A stretch of DNA of 64,000 nt, taken from assembly GCA_036571765.1 (NCBI GenBank), contig BROE01000022.1, positions 15,276,827-15,340,826 on the forward strand, read 5' to 3'. Source of the stretch: Plecoglossus altivelis (taxonomy: Eukaryota; Chordata; Actinopteri; Osmeriformes; Plecoglossidae). Positions 13,300 through 26,814 of this stretch are shown in pieces (the first letter of the stretch is position 1; each line of letters opens with the position of its first letter). Below the pieces are notes generated by a model, which worked only from the letters and a program-made list of their open reading frames with translations, was not told the origin of the DNA and did not search any database. A program made the position numbers and the translations under genes.

Positions 13300-15900
13300 C
13301 TGTCTCTCATGATTTTCCTGAAGTGTTGCCTTTACAGGTGAAACTTGAGGCTGCCCTTTGTCTGGGAGTGTCACTGTATCCCCCATTTGTCCTGTCCCTC
13401 CTGCTTAAATATATGTTAGCAGTCCTGACAGTCTGCTCCTCCAGATGCTGTCTGTCTGTCTGCCTGGCTGCCCTTAGCCTGTTTTTGAGTCTGTCTGTCC
13501 TTCTCTCTCTCCCAGGGGTCTCTGTGTCTCTCTGTGGTGGCCTTGTGGTCTGATGGTTACTTTGGTCCCTCCCCAGTCCTGGTGAAAGGCCCACATGGCC
13601 CCTTTGTTGGCCGTCCATCCTAATTGCAGGTGGGGAGGTCGGCAACTAAAGAGGGTGAAAGTGAGAGGCCCCAGCTTAGTGCAGGGGGCCGGCCATTAGC
13701 CTCCAACGCAGTAATTGGTAGCCTAAGGCATGATGGTCGCGCATTTTGTCCGACCCAGCAGTGGTAAGGTGGTCGTGTGGACCGAAGCGGCACACAGGCG
13801 CGTCAAAGGTGCCCCCCTACCCTCGCCCCCGAAGGAAGGAATTCCCGAGAGACAGGGAGCGAGCACTACTCTACCAGAGAGGACCCCGCAGCCACCGGGC
13901 ATGCCAACATACCTGCTTCCCAGAATCACCAGCCTGGGCATAGAGCCCCCCCCGCCTGCGCCATGGCCCACCCCTGCCAGCCTCCGCTGCGTAGGCCCAG
14001 CGACGTTCGAAGACCAGGTACCTATATACTGCAGCCAGGCTGGGTGATTGTGCTGTGACAGACATAGTGTGCTCCTCTCTATCTCCTCAAACCAAAGTAA
14101 TTTCCCGTGCGCCCATGACACTGAGTGTCATCACGGTGCGTCTGACAGGATAGGATATAGGTCGTCGCCCCCAGCCGATCCACAACCCCCGCAACACGGC
14201 ACATCATCGTGCACGCGATCCACCCCGGTGATTACGAGGGGATTAAACAAGGTGAGAGAGATGAGGTAGAGTGCAAGGTGGTTTCGGTGTAGAAACGGAG
14301 GGGACCAGGGGACTAAGGAGGGGCGCAAGGCGTCAGGGGCACCCAGGAGCGGAGAGAGCGTCTGAAGGTGTAGTGGTGTGTGCTTGTTGCGTGATGTGGT
14401 TTCTCCGTGCGTGTGCCACCGCAGGCTTGATTACACCCTCTGATCTCCCAGCATCCACCGCCATTACACTACCTGGAATGGAGAGTAGCGCACACATCAG
14501 CCTATAGTCCCAGCTAGACTGTCCCTGGCGTTCATGTGGTGCAAGTATAACGAACGCACGCCCCTAGTCGCGCGCCAGTCGACACGCCAAACTAGACCCG
14601 ACCGCCCGTCCGCTGTTCCATGCGAGGGTTGGTGTGGGTATTTGGCTGCGAAGGTTCCAGAGTGTTGAAAAATGGTGCTAGTCGCGCTAAGCAAACGCTG
14701 TGCCCTGTTCGGTCGGTTCCTAACAGTAAAAAGAAGGGTTTTTCTGACTCTGCGCTAGCCTCCAAAAGAGCATACAGCCAGACCTGCGCTCGGTGCGCCC
14801 GTGGATCCTCCTCCGCCATCCCAATCGTGCAGTTGGCAGTGTGGACAATGAGGGCAGAGAGAGAGGGGAAATGTGTAAGGCTGCTTTCCATTATGAGATG
14901 CTGCGTATTACAGTAATCCAGATGGGCCTCCTGTGCTCGGCTCTGTGCGCCTGGCTCCTGGGTGGGCAATCTCCAAGACAGTGGGGAGGCCCAGCTTATA
15001 TCGGGGCCCATTTGGCATGGCCTAGATGGGTGTTACAGCTAGCAGAAGTGGAACAAAAGTCATAAAAAATACATAATATTCTTTGGGGGGGTGAGGGGCG
15101 GAGGGAGGGGGTGAGAAACTTTTTGAGCAGGGGGGAACTTGGAAGGTGGGAGGGCTCTCCGGGCCGTGGCGAATTCGCAAATCCACGATTTGGAAATTTC
15201 CGGTTATTTGGATTTACAGGAGAGGCTGTTCTGCAGGTTGGTTCTCCTCCTTTGCCATCTCTTTCTCCACTCTCTTCCTCTGCTCTCCTATTTTCTCTAC
15301 TTTACACCGTTATTACCCACGCCGCTACTCCACTATCGCCTCTCCTCCCCTCTCATCTCCTGCTCAGCTCTCCTGGGGATTCCGTCGTTCAAGGCCTCAC
15401 CGACGCCCAGGCGCATGGTGCCGACACGAGGGCGTCCCATGACTGAGACTACCTGGGAGTGGTCGGATGGGGGTCAGGAGTGGGTAGGTAAGGGGGGGGT
15501 AGGGAGGTAGGGGTGGGGTGGGGGGAGGACAGACACTGTTTCCTGGCACCGTGACGATTCAAGTCTCTGTTGTGGTCCTGCCGCTTGAGCCTCCAGCTGG
15601 GAGTCTGTCAGCGCAGCCTTAAGGACCACTTGTTGGTCCCCTGCTTGTCTTATGGCGGTCCTGGAATCGCCCCCAGGTTCTGGAACGAGCTTAAAGCTCT
15701 GGAAGGCCGTCAAGAAGCTAAGCCCTGGGCTGCTGGCACCGGGTTAACACCAGGCTGGCACCAGGCTGGCACAGGGGCCCGGGTCTCCGCTGGGAGAGTC
15801 AGGACAGGATGGTGCCCCATCGGAGATGTGTCTAATGCCTGTTGAGGAGTCTGCGGGTGCGCTGGCGGAGGCTTTCGTCCCAGTACGGTGTGGTGAAGGC
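13300..15900. other. Non-coding sequence, GC-richer
   Basis: No recognisable exon. A pyrimidine tract lies at about 15240-15370, and 14880-15050 is unique sequence without notable repeats. Confidence 0.5.
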
Positions 15901-15919
15901 CCAGGATTTCACACGCAGC

Positions 15920-16136
15920 CAGACACACACACGAGCACACACACACCTACACAGGCACACACCCCTAAACACACACACGCGCACATGCTCTAGGACACAT
16001 ACTGTAGTTCACTCACACAGCAGGGTAATGGCACATTCACAGACACGAACTGAACAGTTTCGTTCCCATGAAAATGTGCCAATACAAAAGCTCACATTTA
16101 TTTAATGACTGACACACACACACACACACACACAGA
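15920..16136. repeat. (CA)n microsatellites
   Basis: CA-rich runs at 15923-15985 and a perfect (CA)n at 16112-16134. Confidence 0.9.
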
Positions 16137-16924
16137 TGTCTGTCAAATAGTCATCCGAAACCACAAGTCTTTTCAGTAATTGGTATTCAGTCATGTTTAC
16201 ATTTCTACATTCATATGCAGAATGTCTCAAGTTTAAGTCCACGTCAACAAAAAGTGCTCAATCCAAAAACAGCGTCTCAATCTGTTGCCTTTTCTGGTAT
16301 GCAACCGGTTGCCACGGTTACCCGCTGCCAACAATAGCAGACCGTCCCCAAGGTCGCGACCTCGCGTGACCCGAGTTCAGACCGAGGTTGTCGGCAGTTT
16401 CCAGAGAATAATAAGTGGGGAAACGAGGACTTCCCCAACCCCCCCCAGACACCTTGGTCCCTGCCTGCCACCCCTGGCCACCCCCTGTTGACCCCCTGCC
16501 CCCCACCCCCCTTCCGCCACCACCACCCAAAGTCTGGGAGATTTACGAGGCTCAGCGTGAGCACCCCCGATTGGGTTAATGGCTTGACTTCCATCCCCTC
16601 TTCTGCTGATTGTTGTGTAAGGGGGGTGGGTTAGGGTTGGGGGGTCCTATGCTATGTTTAGGCTTGTAGAGGGCTGTGTATGCACATGTATGTTGGGGGG
16701 GGGGCGGGGCTGAGGGGAGGTCCATGGCTACCCTGCAGGGGTTTAGCCCTTGAATTCATGTGTGGCGATGAAAAGGAACATGTACATTGTCTCACATCAC
16801 CAAATCTATCAAATTGCTACTGTTCTCTCTCGCTTGCGCACTTCTGGATATCCAGTTACAGCCGCCCCGAAAGGGTGGAATCAGAGGGTGGAATCAAAAC
16901 CTAGTCAGACGCACAGACATTCAG

Positions 16925-16953
16925 ATGCAGACATGCACACACATACACACATC

Positions 16954-16993
<40 letters not shown>

Positions 16994-17142
16994 AACACAA
17001 ATCCACACACACACACACACACAAATACAAACACACATCCACACACACGACTACAAACACACATGCACACACACACACATGCACACACACACATGCACAC
17101 ACACACACACATGCACACGCACACACACATCCACACACACCA
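16925..17142. repeat. Long interrupted (CA)n tract
   Basis: About 215 bp of CA repeat with CATGCACA, CATCCACA and TACAAACA interruptions. It produces His/Thr-rich and Cys/Val-rich phantom frames. Confidence 0.95.
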
Positions 17143-17144
17143 GA

Positions 17145-19400
17145 AAGGGGGCATCTCAGGGTCACTGGGCTTATTTTGTTTCCTACTGTCAGGCCCCCTT
17201 CAGGGTACCATTGATTCTGTATTTCAGTGGTTATTTGCACATGCCTCAACGGCTGAAAATGGGTGATGGCATGAGTGTGTGTCTATGGAGTGGGGTGCGG
17301 TGCGGGGTGAGGTGGTTTGACACTGGCTGTTAGTTCGGAGACCATGTCAGTCAGTCAGTCTTCTGTCCACATGCATGGCATGGGCTCTCGACTTGCGAAA
17401 GTTAAACTGAGACGCACCGCGAAGCGAAGACAAAAAGCTCCCTAACGTTCGGCTCTGCACACCACATGATGCAGCCACCTCAACCAGTCTGCCAGTCGTT
17501 CAGACTGCTTCTCCAGGACAGAGAAGCCAGCCTCTAGCCAGCCTCTTAGCCTGCTAACAGCACTCTGGGAGTTAAACCGTGACGTATGTACAGGAACCAT
17601 GACGACGGGGATAATCGCAGGCCCAGACCAGGGGCTCTCTCTGCCCTCTGCTGCCCACCCAGAGAGACTCACACCTGCAACGGATATGAGACAGGGGCCC
17701 CCTGGGTGTGTTTGGCGGGAGGCGGAGGAGGGAACGTGATGCGGAGGTAAAGTACTCATTGGAAACAACTTGAGAGATCACGTGACCCTCAATTTCATGT
17801 TGTTGTGAACCCAGAATGATCTAGAATGACCCTGCGTGGAAGAAAACAGTTTGAATACAGAACACATATGCATATGCAATAAATGTAGATCCATTTTCTT
17901 ACTAGTGGCAATGCTGTCCGTGAAACAGGTGTCTAAAAACGTCCTACCCGCACAGATTTGTCAATGATCACAGTATTTGACCCGCATGGTAGAGCCAGCG
18001 TCACTAACTGTATGTCCGTGAGCATGATAGTACCGAATCATGTCTACGGTCTCCTGCTGTTTTACACCGTACTCCAGAGTGTTGGAAACCTATTGGGATG
18101 ACTGCAGAGGAGGATCTAGCTGTCTTGTACGCAGCGGTACACGTTCGACTGGCACGTCGACTCACATTGGAAATTCCAAGTCAGAGATTTCAAAGCATCT
18201 AGCCATGGCAACGGGTAGTGTTTCAGAAGGTGCATAAGCCTCTTCACATGCTGAAAGGGTTTGAAATAAATGCCCTTGAGCTGTAAAGTATGGTCCACGC
18301 TACATCGTAAGCAGTCTATGATTTGGTGTGACGTTGCAATCGCCCCCTATTTGATGTAGGATTGGCCACTAGTGTCCTGGTGATTAGACCCCCCATGGAT
18401 CTGCTAAATTATCGGGAAGCGTTGTTTGTTTGTGCGTGCGTGCGTGCGCGTATGTGCGTGTGTGTGTGCATAAGAATGGGTGTGTTGCGTCGGTCTGCAT
18501 GCACATGACAGAAGATGTCCTCCGCTGTCACGCTTGTGACGTCCCACCACGAAATCTGTTGGCTAATAGTTGTTTTCGTCAAATAAATAAACAAATAGCC
18601 CAAGGCAATCACTGTGATTTATTGTCCTCTCCTTCGTTCTCCGCTCCAATTTAGCTTCTTCGGCGCTAAACAGTGTTTTCACAGATACACAGTTGATGAG
18701 CGATCTCTCGGGTCCCATTACACTCTCATAGAAAATCATTTAGGAGTCATCAAGTCATCTCACACACACACTCGCTGAGAAGCGTTGCTCTCCCAGGGGG
18801 TTTAGCTTTCGTTGCTTGAAGACCTCGGTGTGATTTATAGTTTCTACTGCTCGTTGGCAGTGAGCGGGCGCGTGGGCGCGTGCGCTCTCCGGGTGCGTGC
18901 GGGCCACGCGTGACTACTGCATGTCAGAATGCTCGGATGCCCGCTTGAACCTAGGGCTCGGTGCCAGTCAAACAGCCATCGCCCCGTCATAATCACCTCT
19001 GCTCCACCGTCTTGGTTCAGAGAGTGAGAGAAAGAAAGAATGAAGGGCAGGCCAGCCAGAGCTGTCCAGTCCGGCGCTGGCTTCCTTTGCATCTCGCCGT
19101 CAAACCAGCCAGATCACATTCTTACACAAACACGCGCCAATACACCACATGTTGTCATACTGTAGCATTAACGTTTTCCAGGGTTGTTTTCACACGTGGT
19201 CTGAAAGGCGTCTATTTTGGTCGTCTAAACTTGCACTCTCTGATAACTCCCTCTGAGTCAATGAATTATGACAAGAGAGGGACCTGCATATAAAAGCCCA
19301 GCGGGCCACAGGGCCTAGCTAGGGCCTCAAAGTTGCTCCTAGACTCCCCATTCATGCACAGGGCCCTCCCTGGACCTGCAGCGTAGTCAATGGCCAGGTC
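17145..19400. other. Non-coding unique sequence
   Basis: A (GTCA)n stretch at about 17345-17360 and a GTGCGTGCG-type run at 18430-18470; otherwise unique. No gene recognised. Confidence 0.5.
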
Positions 19401-19401
19401 T

Positions 19402-19637
19402 GTTCAAGTTCTAGTTCAAGTTGAGCTTCATTGTCATTCCGCTACATGCGGGGGCATACAGTGGAACGAAATGCCGTGCCTCACAGAGCCACGGTGCTAC
19501 ATAAGTACAGGCATACAACAATCAAGTAAAAATAAATAGAACCATTTTTCCTATACATAAACCACAAAAAATACAGACCATACAAACAGTACGAATACTT
19601 TCCGATGAATACTGGTCATATGCAAAGAGTTACTCAC
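19402..19637 (-). mobile_element. LINE 3' end, same family as the 56.4-kb element
   Basis: It matches the 3' end of the LINE at 56391 onward over about 235 bp. Shared blocks include GTTCAAGTT repeats, CATTGTCATTCCGCTACATG, TGCCTCACAGAG, CACGGTGCTACA and TTTTTCCTATACATAAAC, and the match ends near GCAAAGAGTTA. It is in the same (minus) orientation and severely 5'-truncated, with no coding sequence. Confidence 0.85.
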
Positions 19638-19639
19638 TT

Positions 19640-19708
19640 CACTCACTCACCCACCCACCCACACACATCCACACACATCCACACACATCCACACACATCC
19701 ACACACAC
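19640..19708. repeat. (CACACACATC)n repeat
   Basis: CCCA units followed by several CACACACATC decamer units, directly beside the truncated 5' side of the LINE fragment. Confidence 0.9.
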
Positions 19709-19709
19709 A

Positions 19710-22440
19710 GGAGGTTTGTGCCGTCGCACATTCACCAGCGCCTGTTTGTCTGCTTGGCACCTGCATGTCCGTTCACTTGCAGCCATCGCATGACCGTGAA
19801 GGCATCCCTCTCCTTCTCCACCCCGGCCCGACTCAAGAACACCAACTCGCATCCCCCCCCACACTCCCCTCCCCCCTGCCCTCACCCCTGCACCCTCCTC
19901 CTCTAACCACCCCTTCTTATATCCTTATCGCAATAAAGTCCACCACATTAAACCACCTCAGTCCCTTAACCTCTCCATCCAATTATTTGCTGTACTGGAG
20001 ACATAGTGGAAAGGTAGCGGACATACATCAGCTGGACACGTTTTCATGACTCTAAGATAGAGGTAACTTCGCTTGTATTCAATATCAGTGCCTTTCCACC
20101 AGAAACCAAAACAATGGACACCCCGCGAGGTCAAGATTGCATTAGGGATGCCTAAAGAGAAGCAGAGTTCCAAAGCGATGCAGTCTCCACGGAAGAACGC
20201 GATCATCGTCTCGCCTCCATTCTCCACTCTCACGCTTGCCCTCTCTCTCTATCCCTTTTGCTGGTGGGGACGTCACACTGTCTTGGCATCAATTAGCACA
20301 GTGATTAATCCAACAAGCAAGCAATTTAGGGGCAACAGCACACAATTAGCATCTTCACCGCACCATAAAAAGACTACTGTAAACATGGAGACACCTGTGC
20401 CTGCCTCTGGCTGGAACGGGAGGAAGTGTTGGCTCCTTCATTTGTAGACACACAGATGAGGTGTTGCCATCAGTGGGGACATGGGGACATGGGGATCTTC
20501 AAATTCTAGCAGGTCATGTCATGAACGAAACCGAAGCTCTCTCGCACGAGCGTGCGGGCTGGCGCAAATGTATGTGCCGACACACACGCACGCACCGGCA
20601 CGCAGACACAAACACACACGCCGAGGCACCGCTGAAACAGCAAACATGAAAGTCACCGAACACCAGCCACGAGGCCCCAGAGAAAGGCACTCTTCTCAAA
20701 CTTGTTGCAGTTTAACGCTTAACCGACTCTCCCACTCCGCCCTCCCTGCTACTCCTTCAGCTCCGTCTCTTTCTCCTCCTCCACCTCCTCCCCCACGTCT
20801 CTTTCGGCTTATAATTACCAGAGTATTGGCATCAGATTTGTGTTTGTGTGTGTGTGTGTGCGGGTGCATGTAAATAGAGCTGTAGGGGCCTGTCATGTGC
20901 TGTGATAGCAGAGAGGGGTCCAGGGAATGCTGGGGGGAGATGATTTGGTGTGATTGACAGCTACCTTGAGACTGGCCTGATGGAGTTGTCAAAGCTGTAT
21001 GCTAACAGCCTGTTCCACTAAGATTGCAGATGTACTCTGCTCCGCTATAGTGCACACACACACACACACACACATTCACTCACACACATATAAACTCACT
21101 CGTAACTCTCGCACACATACACACATCCTATTTGATCTAAGAAAACACATTCAGGATAAAACTATGGAGCACACACAAGTTGTTGGAGTTTTTGTGCGTG
21201 GCTTAGACACACAAACATGATGATTTTACGCGCAATTCGAGAAGCAAATGGACATGATGAAAACTGAACTTGGGTTGCGGGGTTACGCTTGCGCACATAA
21301 ACATTCCGCGGAACAATATCACACCGCCTGGTTTTACATGTCGGCATGTGTTTGTTCTCCAAAGCCCAGGGGCGTGCAGCGGTGGGCAGTTTTCAGCTCC
21401 AGCAAGAGCTCCGAGTGCGAACACATACGCAACTCTGTGTCTGAGATCTCTGTGGGAGATCCCTCCCATCTCTCATGTTTTCTGTCAGAGCGAAACAGGG
21501 TGTGCGTTCCACACAAGGGATCCTGTTACTATGGAAGTAGACCTGGGGAAGAATTCCCCGTGTGAAAGCGCGGTCTGAAGAGAGCGCGATGACGGTTGGC
21601 GTACAGGGTTTGATGCAAGGGTGTTTGCTTAGCGGGCAGGCACCTGTGATGGGTTGCTGGAACAGATGTAACGTGTTTGCGTTGGGTGAATCACATTTCA
21701 CGCTAACGAGGACTATCTCGCAGCTACCAGAGACCCACTATCTGCAGAATCGGCGTGTGAAAATACATCACGGTGCCTTTCTCTTACAAAGTTTGGTTGA
21801 ATGTACTGGATACAGTCAAGTAGGCATGTTGGGGGAGATATATCTGTGTTGTTTCCTAGGAGAGGACGGGGACAAAGTAGTCACCTTGAGGGAAAGCGGG
21901 CAGGGTGACCATCTCGTTTTCACTCCTCTCCACTCATCTAGCCAATGAAGAACAGGATATGGAGGCCAGTGTGTTGGAGAGAGGAAGAGAGAGGGAGGTC
22001 AACGAACTGGAACGAAAGTGCAGAAAACATTTTATTTTATTTTATAAAGTGGGAGCAGTAAATAAAACAAGCAGTTGGACAAGGAAAAGAGTTGCCGAAA
22101 GTTGTTGCAGTGTAGAGAAGTGGATAGGTGAATGATTCACAAGCTCTCTTTGCATTCTGAAGAACACTTTGAGTTTCTCTCTCCCTCCTTCCTTCTCTCT
22201 ATCTTTCCCCTGTCTCCTGGTTTACCTCTCAGGGAACAAAAGCTAAGTGTTTCGCTGTGAGCCAGATCAAGCGCCTGTTTCTTCCTCCCAGGAAAAGGGT
22301 AGAATAACAAAGATGGAGGACTCCGTAGCAGCGATCCCTTCTGTTGCCTTCACGCTCTCACATCTGCCTCTCTGTCTCCCTCACAGCTGCTGCGCAGGCT
22401 GGCGACGCTTCAGCCCAATGCCTTCCACCCCCCGGGCCCC
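19710..22440. other. Non-coding with small microsatellites
   Basis: (TG)n at 20838-20862 and (CA)n at 21052-21075. 20270-20370 is AT-rich unique sequence with ATTAATTAG- and GATTAATCC-type motifs. No gene recognised. Confidence 0.5.
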
Positions 22441-22454
22441 ACATGTTCCCCTGG

Positions 22455-22590
22455 GACCAGCCTGCCAGCCAGCCTACCAGCCAGTCAGCCAGCCTACCTG
22501 CCTGCCAGACAGTCAGCCAGCCCAGCTAGACTGTCAGCCTACCTGTCTGCCAGCCAGCCAGCCAGCCAGTCGGCCAGACTGTCAGCCTTT
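22455..22590. repeat. (CAGC/CAGT)n tetranucleotide-derived repeat
   Basis: Imperfect CAGC, CAGT and CTGC units over about 135 bp. Confidence 0.85.
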
Positions 22591-22704
22591 TGATAATGCC
22601 TATCAGTGGAGGCAGACATGACAGAGGAAGAGGTGGCAGCGGCGTTCAAGGCACCGCTGAACCTGAGAACGAGGGGCCATGATAGGTCTGATGTCCTGCT
22701 CTGC

Positions 22705-22765
22705 TGTGTGTGTGTTTATGTGTGTGTGTGTGTGTGTGTGTTTATGTGTGTGTGTGTGCGGTACG
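22705..22765. repeat. (TG)n microsatellite
   Basis: TG runs with TTTATG interruptions. Confidence 0.9.
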
Positions 22766-22769
22766 TGCA

Positions 22770-24870
22770 TGTGCGTTGTGTCAGCATCGGTCGGATGCCG
22801 AGCTGTTTTCCAAATAGGATTTTTTTTTTCTCTCAATTTCTAGCTCCAGTCCCTTTCCCCATCTGGATCACTTGGTTTCATTTGTTACCTGGAAGTAGTC
22901 TGCGTTTGTTTTGAAAGCTGACAGAAATGGCGCTGGTGTTTGATTGTTAATTTGAGCGTCCTTGTCATATCCGTTCGCGCACCCTCCTGAAAAAAAAACA
23001 AACAAGGCAGATGCCATCAGACACATGTTCCGTTTTCGCTACCAAGCAGTCACAGATAGAACAGCACAGTGATGTTTCCCTGGAATACAGGTGAGCTAGA
23101 ACGTGGTTTGATGGCCCTTCCAGGAGAACCCTAAGTTGCTGTAGTTACATCAATGCAGTAAAAATGTCTTCTTTTTTGAACTTTTTCTTTATCGGAATTG
23201 CAGAAAGTCCCGTTTTCACCTGTCTTGGTCTGTGCAACTGACCTTCATTGACTTGAAAACGCATGTTTTTTTTTTGCATTACAATTAGTTTGAGGTATCT
23301 TGTTAACATATTGTTATGTTTATGGAGAGAGTTGAGGGTTGTTTGAATTGTAACTAACTAATTGTTTCGTTTTCATCAGATCAAAGAAGAAATACCAGGA
23401 AATAACAGATAGTCTCACGTTATTTCGACAAAGATTTCGTTTGTTTTCTTGAAAAGATTGTTCATTTGCGCTGAATGCTAACGGGGCAAGTCTTTCTCGC
23501 AGGCTTTTTCTGAGCAAACACTGTGATGGAACAGGAAGTGACTCATCTAATTGTTCTGGTGTCTGGTGTGTCACTTCCACCCTGTGCTCACCTCAGTCCT
23601 GTTGGTCTCCTTGGCACATCTCAGGCAGGCAAGGCTTGGCACAGACACGCAGCCACAGCAGTCTGGGCCGAGAGGGACCATTGCACATGGAGGGGAAAAT
23701 AAACTCTACAACAGGCACTGTATTTAAGAAATGCTATCCTCTTAAATGTTCATTTTTGTTACGATTACATTATGATTGATGACAGATAAATATACTGGAC
23801 ATTGAAAATGACAATTGAGTTTACTGTAATTTGGGAATTTCACTTCCAAAGTTAATAAAGGGAATTCTGGATTGGCGAATGTCTGTTTAATTCAGTGGAA
23901 ATAAAATAAACCATGTCTGCGGTATGCTTAATAATTTATTCAATATCATTGCTAAAAATATGATGGTGTGTAAATCGGTTGAAGGGGAAATTTCTTTCAA
24001 TTATTGTCTTTGCACGCGGAATTTCTGCACACATGGACGCGTGCGCACACGCACGCCCTAACACACACATCAACGGAGAAACACGCATCCGAACGCACAG
24101 ACCAAATGTGCCAAAGGGATGCGAGTACAGTACAGTACATCAAATATTAAGTTGTTTACCATGGCAAATAGGGCCGTCTTGGCAGAGGGTGTTTGAAGTG
24201 ACATTCGCTCCAGTAGAGGGGGGACATACAGCAGAGAGAGATGTAACACTTCATCCAGTCTTTCCTCCCCTCCCTCAACACAGCTCTGTATCAATATTGC
24301 TGTACCTACTTGGAAGATTGTGTATCAACCCCTGGCGTGGTCTCTCTGGGTGGAATGTTAGTGTCCTGGTGAGGTATCTCTCTCTTCTACTTACGCAATA
24401 CGAACCATGCCGTAGGAAGAGGTAGAGGAGAGAAGGAGATTGAGGAGGAGGTGGAGGAGTGTTTTTCTGACTTTTTGGGGGGAGGGGGAGGGGGGGAGTT
24501 TCAGAGATGTGCTGGTCGTGTCCTGTGGCTATTGGTTCATCCACCCACTGTCAAACTCTCTCCCCACTCTGCTTGAATATCCAGTGCACATGTGAAGCTA
24601 CGCACACACACAGAAATGCACACACTACCAGGGGGAACCCACCGCCTGTCTTTTAGCTTGTCCAACCACCAATAGTGGAAAAAAGACACCTTGTGAATAA
24701 TTCACAGTGTTTACCTGCACCCGCCGACTCCTCAGCCCCCACCCCCTCCCCTCGCAAACACACCCGATCACTACCGCTCTATGCAAGATGTCTCTTGTAT
24801 TCGGCGGGCAAAGAGAAAGTGAACTAATAAATAGTAAATGCGGAGTATAAGTTCGAACGTGCGTCGGAGG
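22770..24870. other. Non-coding, AT-rich unique sequence
   Basis: No recognisable exon. 23690-23960 is notably AT-rich, and a CA-type tract lies near 24040-24075. Confidence 0.5.
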
Positions 24871-24889
24871 AATGACCACAAGGAAGACG

Positions 24890-25470
24890 GGGTGAAGCAA
24901 GCTTGAGACGGAGAGAGGAGGGTGCGTACGAGATTAGGTAGCGCGTAGAAGGGAGGAGAGAGGTTGCCGCGAGAGATGCCTCTATGCGTGAGGGGGAAGA
25001 GGGGAGTGAGGGGAGGGGGAGAGGGTGAGAGGGGTGAATAGGGGGTGAGGCATGGAGGGGAGGGGGAAAGAGGGGGGTGAAGGGTGAGGGAGGAGAGGGG
25101 GTGGGGAACGGGAGGAGAGGGTGAGAAGGGAGAGGAGGGTGAGGGTGAGAGAGAAGGGAGTGAGAGAACGAGAAAGAATGAAAGAGGGGGGAGATGGGGA
25201 GAGAGAAAATAGGAGAAAGAGAGGGAGGCAAGAGTGTGAGGGAGAGAGTGAGACGGAGAGAGAGGGGGAGAGGGGGTGAGAGAGGAGAGATGGAGACGAG
25301 TGGAGATGGGGGAGAGGGGGAGAGGGGTGTGAGAGGAGTTTGTCGAAGGAGAAGGAGAGCGAGGGAGACGGGCTATCGAGCTAGGTGGGGAGCGAAGAGG
25401 GAGCCATATTGGAGCTAGAGTGTAGAGGGAGAGCGAGAGAGAGAGTAGCGAGAGGGAGAGGAAGATTATG
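24890..25470. repeat. Polypurine (GA/GGA-rich) block
   Basis: About 580 bp in which the plus strand is overwhelmingly G and A (GAGGGGGAGAGGG-type units). The complementary strand holds an open frame of about 270 codons that is almost only Ser, Pro and Leu; it has no domain and is treated as compositional. Confidence 0.85.
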
Positions 25471-25579
25471 GGCAGTAGGGGGAGACCTCTAGGTCGCGGG
25501 AGAGAAGGGACACGGACGGGCAGGGGACAGCGGCAGGGAGGAGGGGTGGCGCTTGCAGTGAGCCTGGGGTTAAACCAGA

Positions 25580-26800
25580 GATTATTTGCCATCTTCTGGA
25601 TAGCTGTCAGACTTCGGCCCGGGTTTGAAGGGGTTGCTATGACAGCCTTTTTCTCAGAAACCGTTGAGTATCTTTGGGTCCCTGGTCCTTTACTCGATGG
25701 TCATAACGAGAAACAGTATTTTCTAGTACGATGAGAGGGAACACTCAGGACGAGTTGAATAATCAACGGTGTTTATACAGTTTAGTAGACAGTATGTTTA
25801 AGGGTGAGGCTGCTAAAGGATGTAGGATCATTTGGTAATACGCGGAATTTGGAGAATCTAACTGATCATCGAGAAAGGGACGAAATTAGATGGTAAACAC
25901 ACAAAGGTAACCCATTCCCAATGAGGTGTTTCGGAGTACATACTATGGTGTTTTTTTGCACATATTTTTTACGTGGTTTGGTGAGTGGCTGTATGCGGGT
26001 GCTTCCGTGCGTGTCCGTGTGTGTGGGTGTGTTTGGCAGTCAGTCTGTGGTAGCAGGAAGTGTGTCCCATCTTCACCTGATCGTCAGTCCTTGTTTGACT
26101 ACTTGAGTCGGTGTACTAACAGCACCTCACCTCCTGACATGGAGTCCCTGCAGCTTTTCTACCCATCTCTGTCTCACCCTGAGCAGTGGCCCCACGCACA
26201 AGTTGCGAGTCAGGGAAATGACAGTGTGACTGGACGACACGGAGACGTACCCTTCTCGTCTGTGTTCTACCGTGCCACGCTGAAAGAGGTCATTCTTTCA
26301 TCTTATCACTTGTCTTTAACCTCTGTCTCTGTCTCACCATCTTAGGTAGTCATGTGTTAGCTGTCCTGTCAGTCATGTACAGCTGTCCCTTCACCCTGCT
26401 CTGTCTGTGTGTCTCTCACCCTGTGTCTTCGTGTCAGGTACCTCTCCGTGGGACTGTGTGTCAGAGTGACTGTGTGTCAGTGTGACCGTGTGTCAGTGTG
26501 ACCGGGTGACTGTGTGTCAACTGTTGCTGTTTGGTGGTCTGAAAGGAAACTACTAGTCAATTGGTTGCGTTTCAGTCAACCTTGTGTCAGTTAGGTTTGT
26601 ATTGTTTGTATTTCATGTCTCATGTCTCCAGTGCTGTTCGGAGTTGAAAAATTGTGTGTTTGTGTGTGTGGTATAGTTTTGTCCATGGTTAGGTGTGTGT
26701 GTGTGTTGTGTGAGGGACGCTGAGCAAGCAGGATGCCACGTTGTGCGGGCACATGCCCCAGAAAGTGCCAGTGAGCACTAACACCAAGCCTGTCTCATTC
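25580..26800. other. Non-coding, short GTGTGTCA repeats
   Basis: 26450-26520 has units such as GTGTGTCAGTGTGACC. An open frame at 25926-26345 has fairly protein-like composition after 26060, but its upstream splice site lacks a pyrimidine tract and I recognise no family. Confidence 0.45.
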
Positions 26801-26814
26801 TTTCTAGCTCGCTT

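Noticed and set aside
16750..17266. Long His/Thr-rich and Cys/Val-rich frames
   Set aside because: Products of the (CA)n tract at 16925-17142.
24771..25592. Minus-strand open frame of 273 codons
   Set aside because: It reads almost only Ser, Pro and Leu because it is the complement of the polypurine block. No domain, no splice context, no family.
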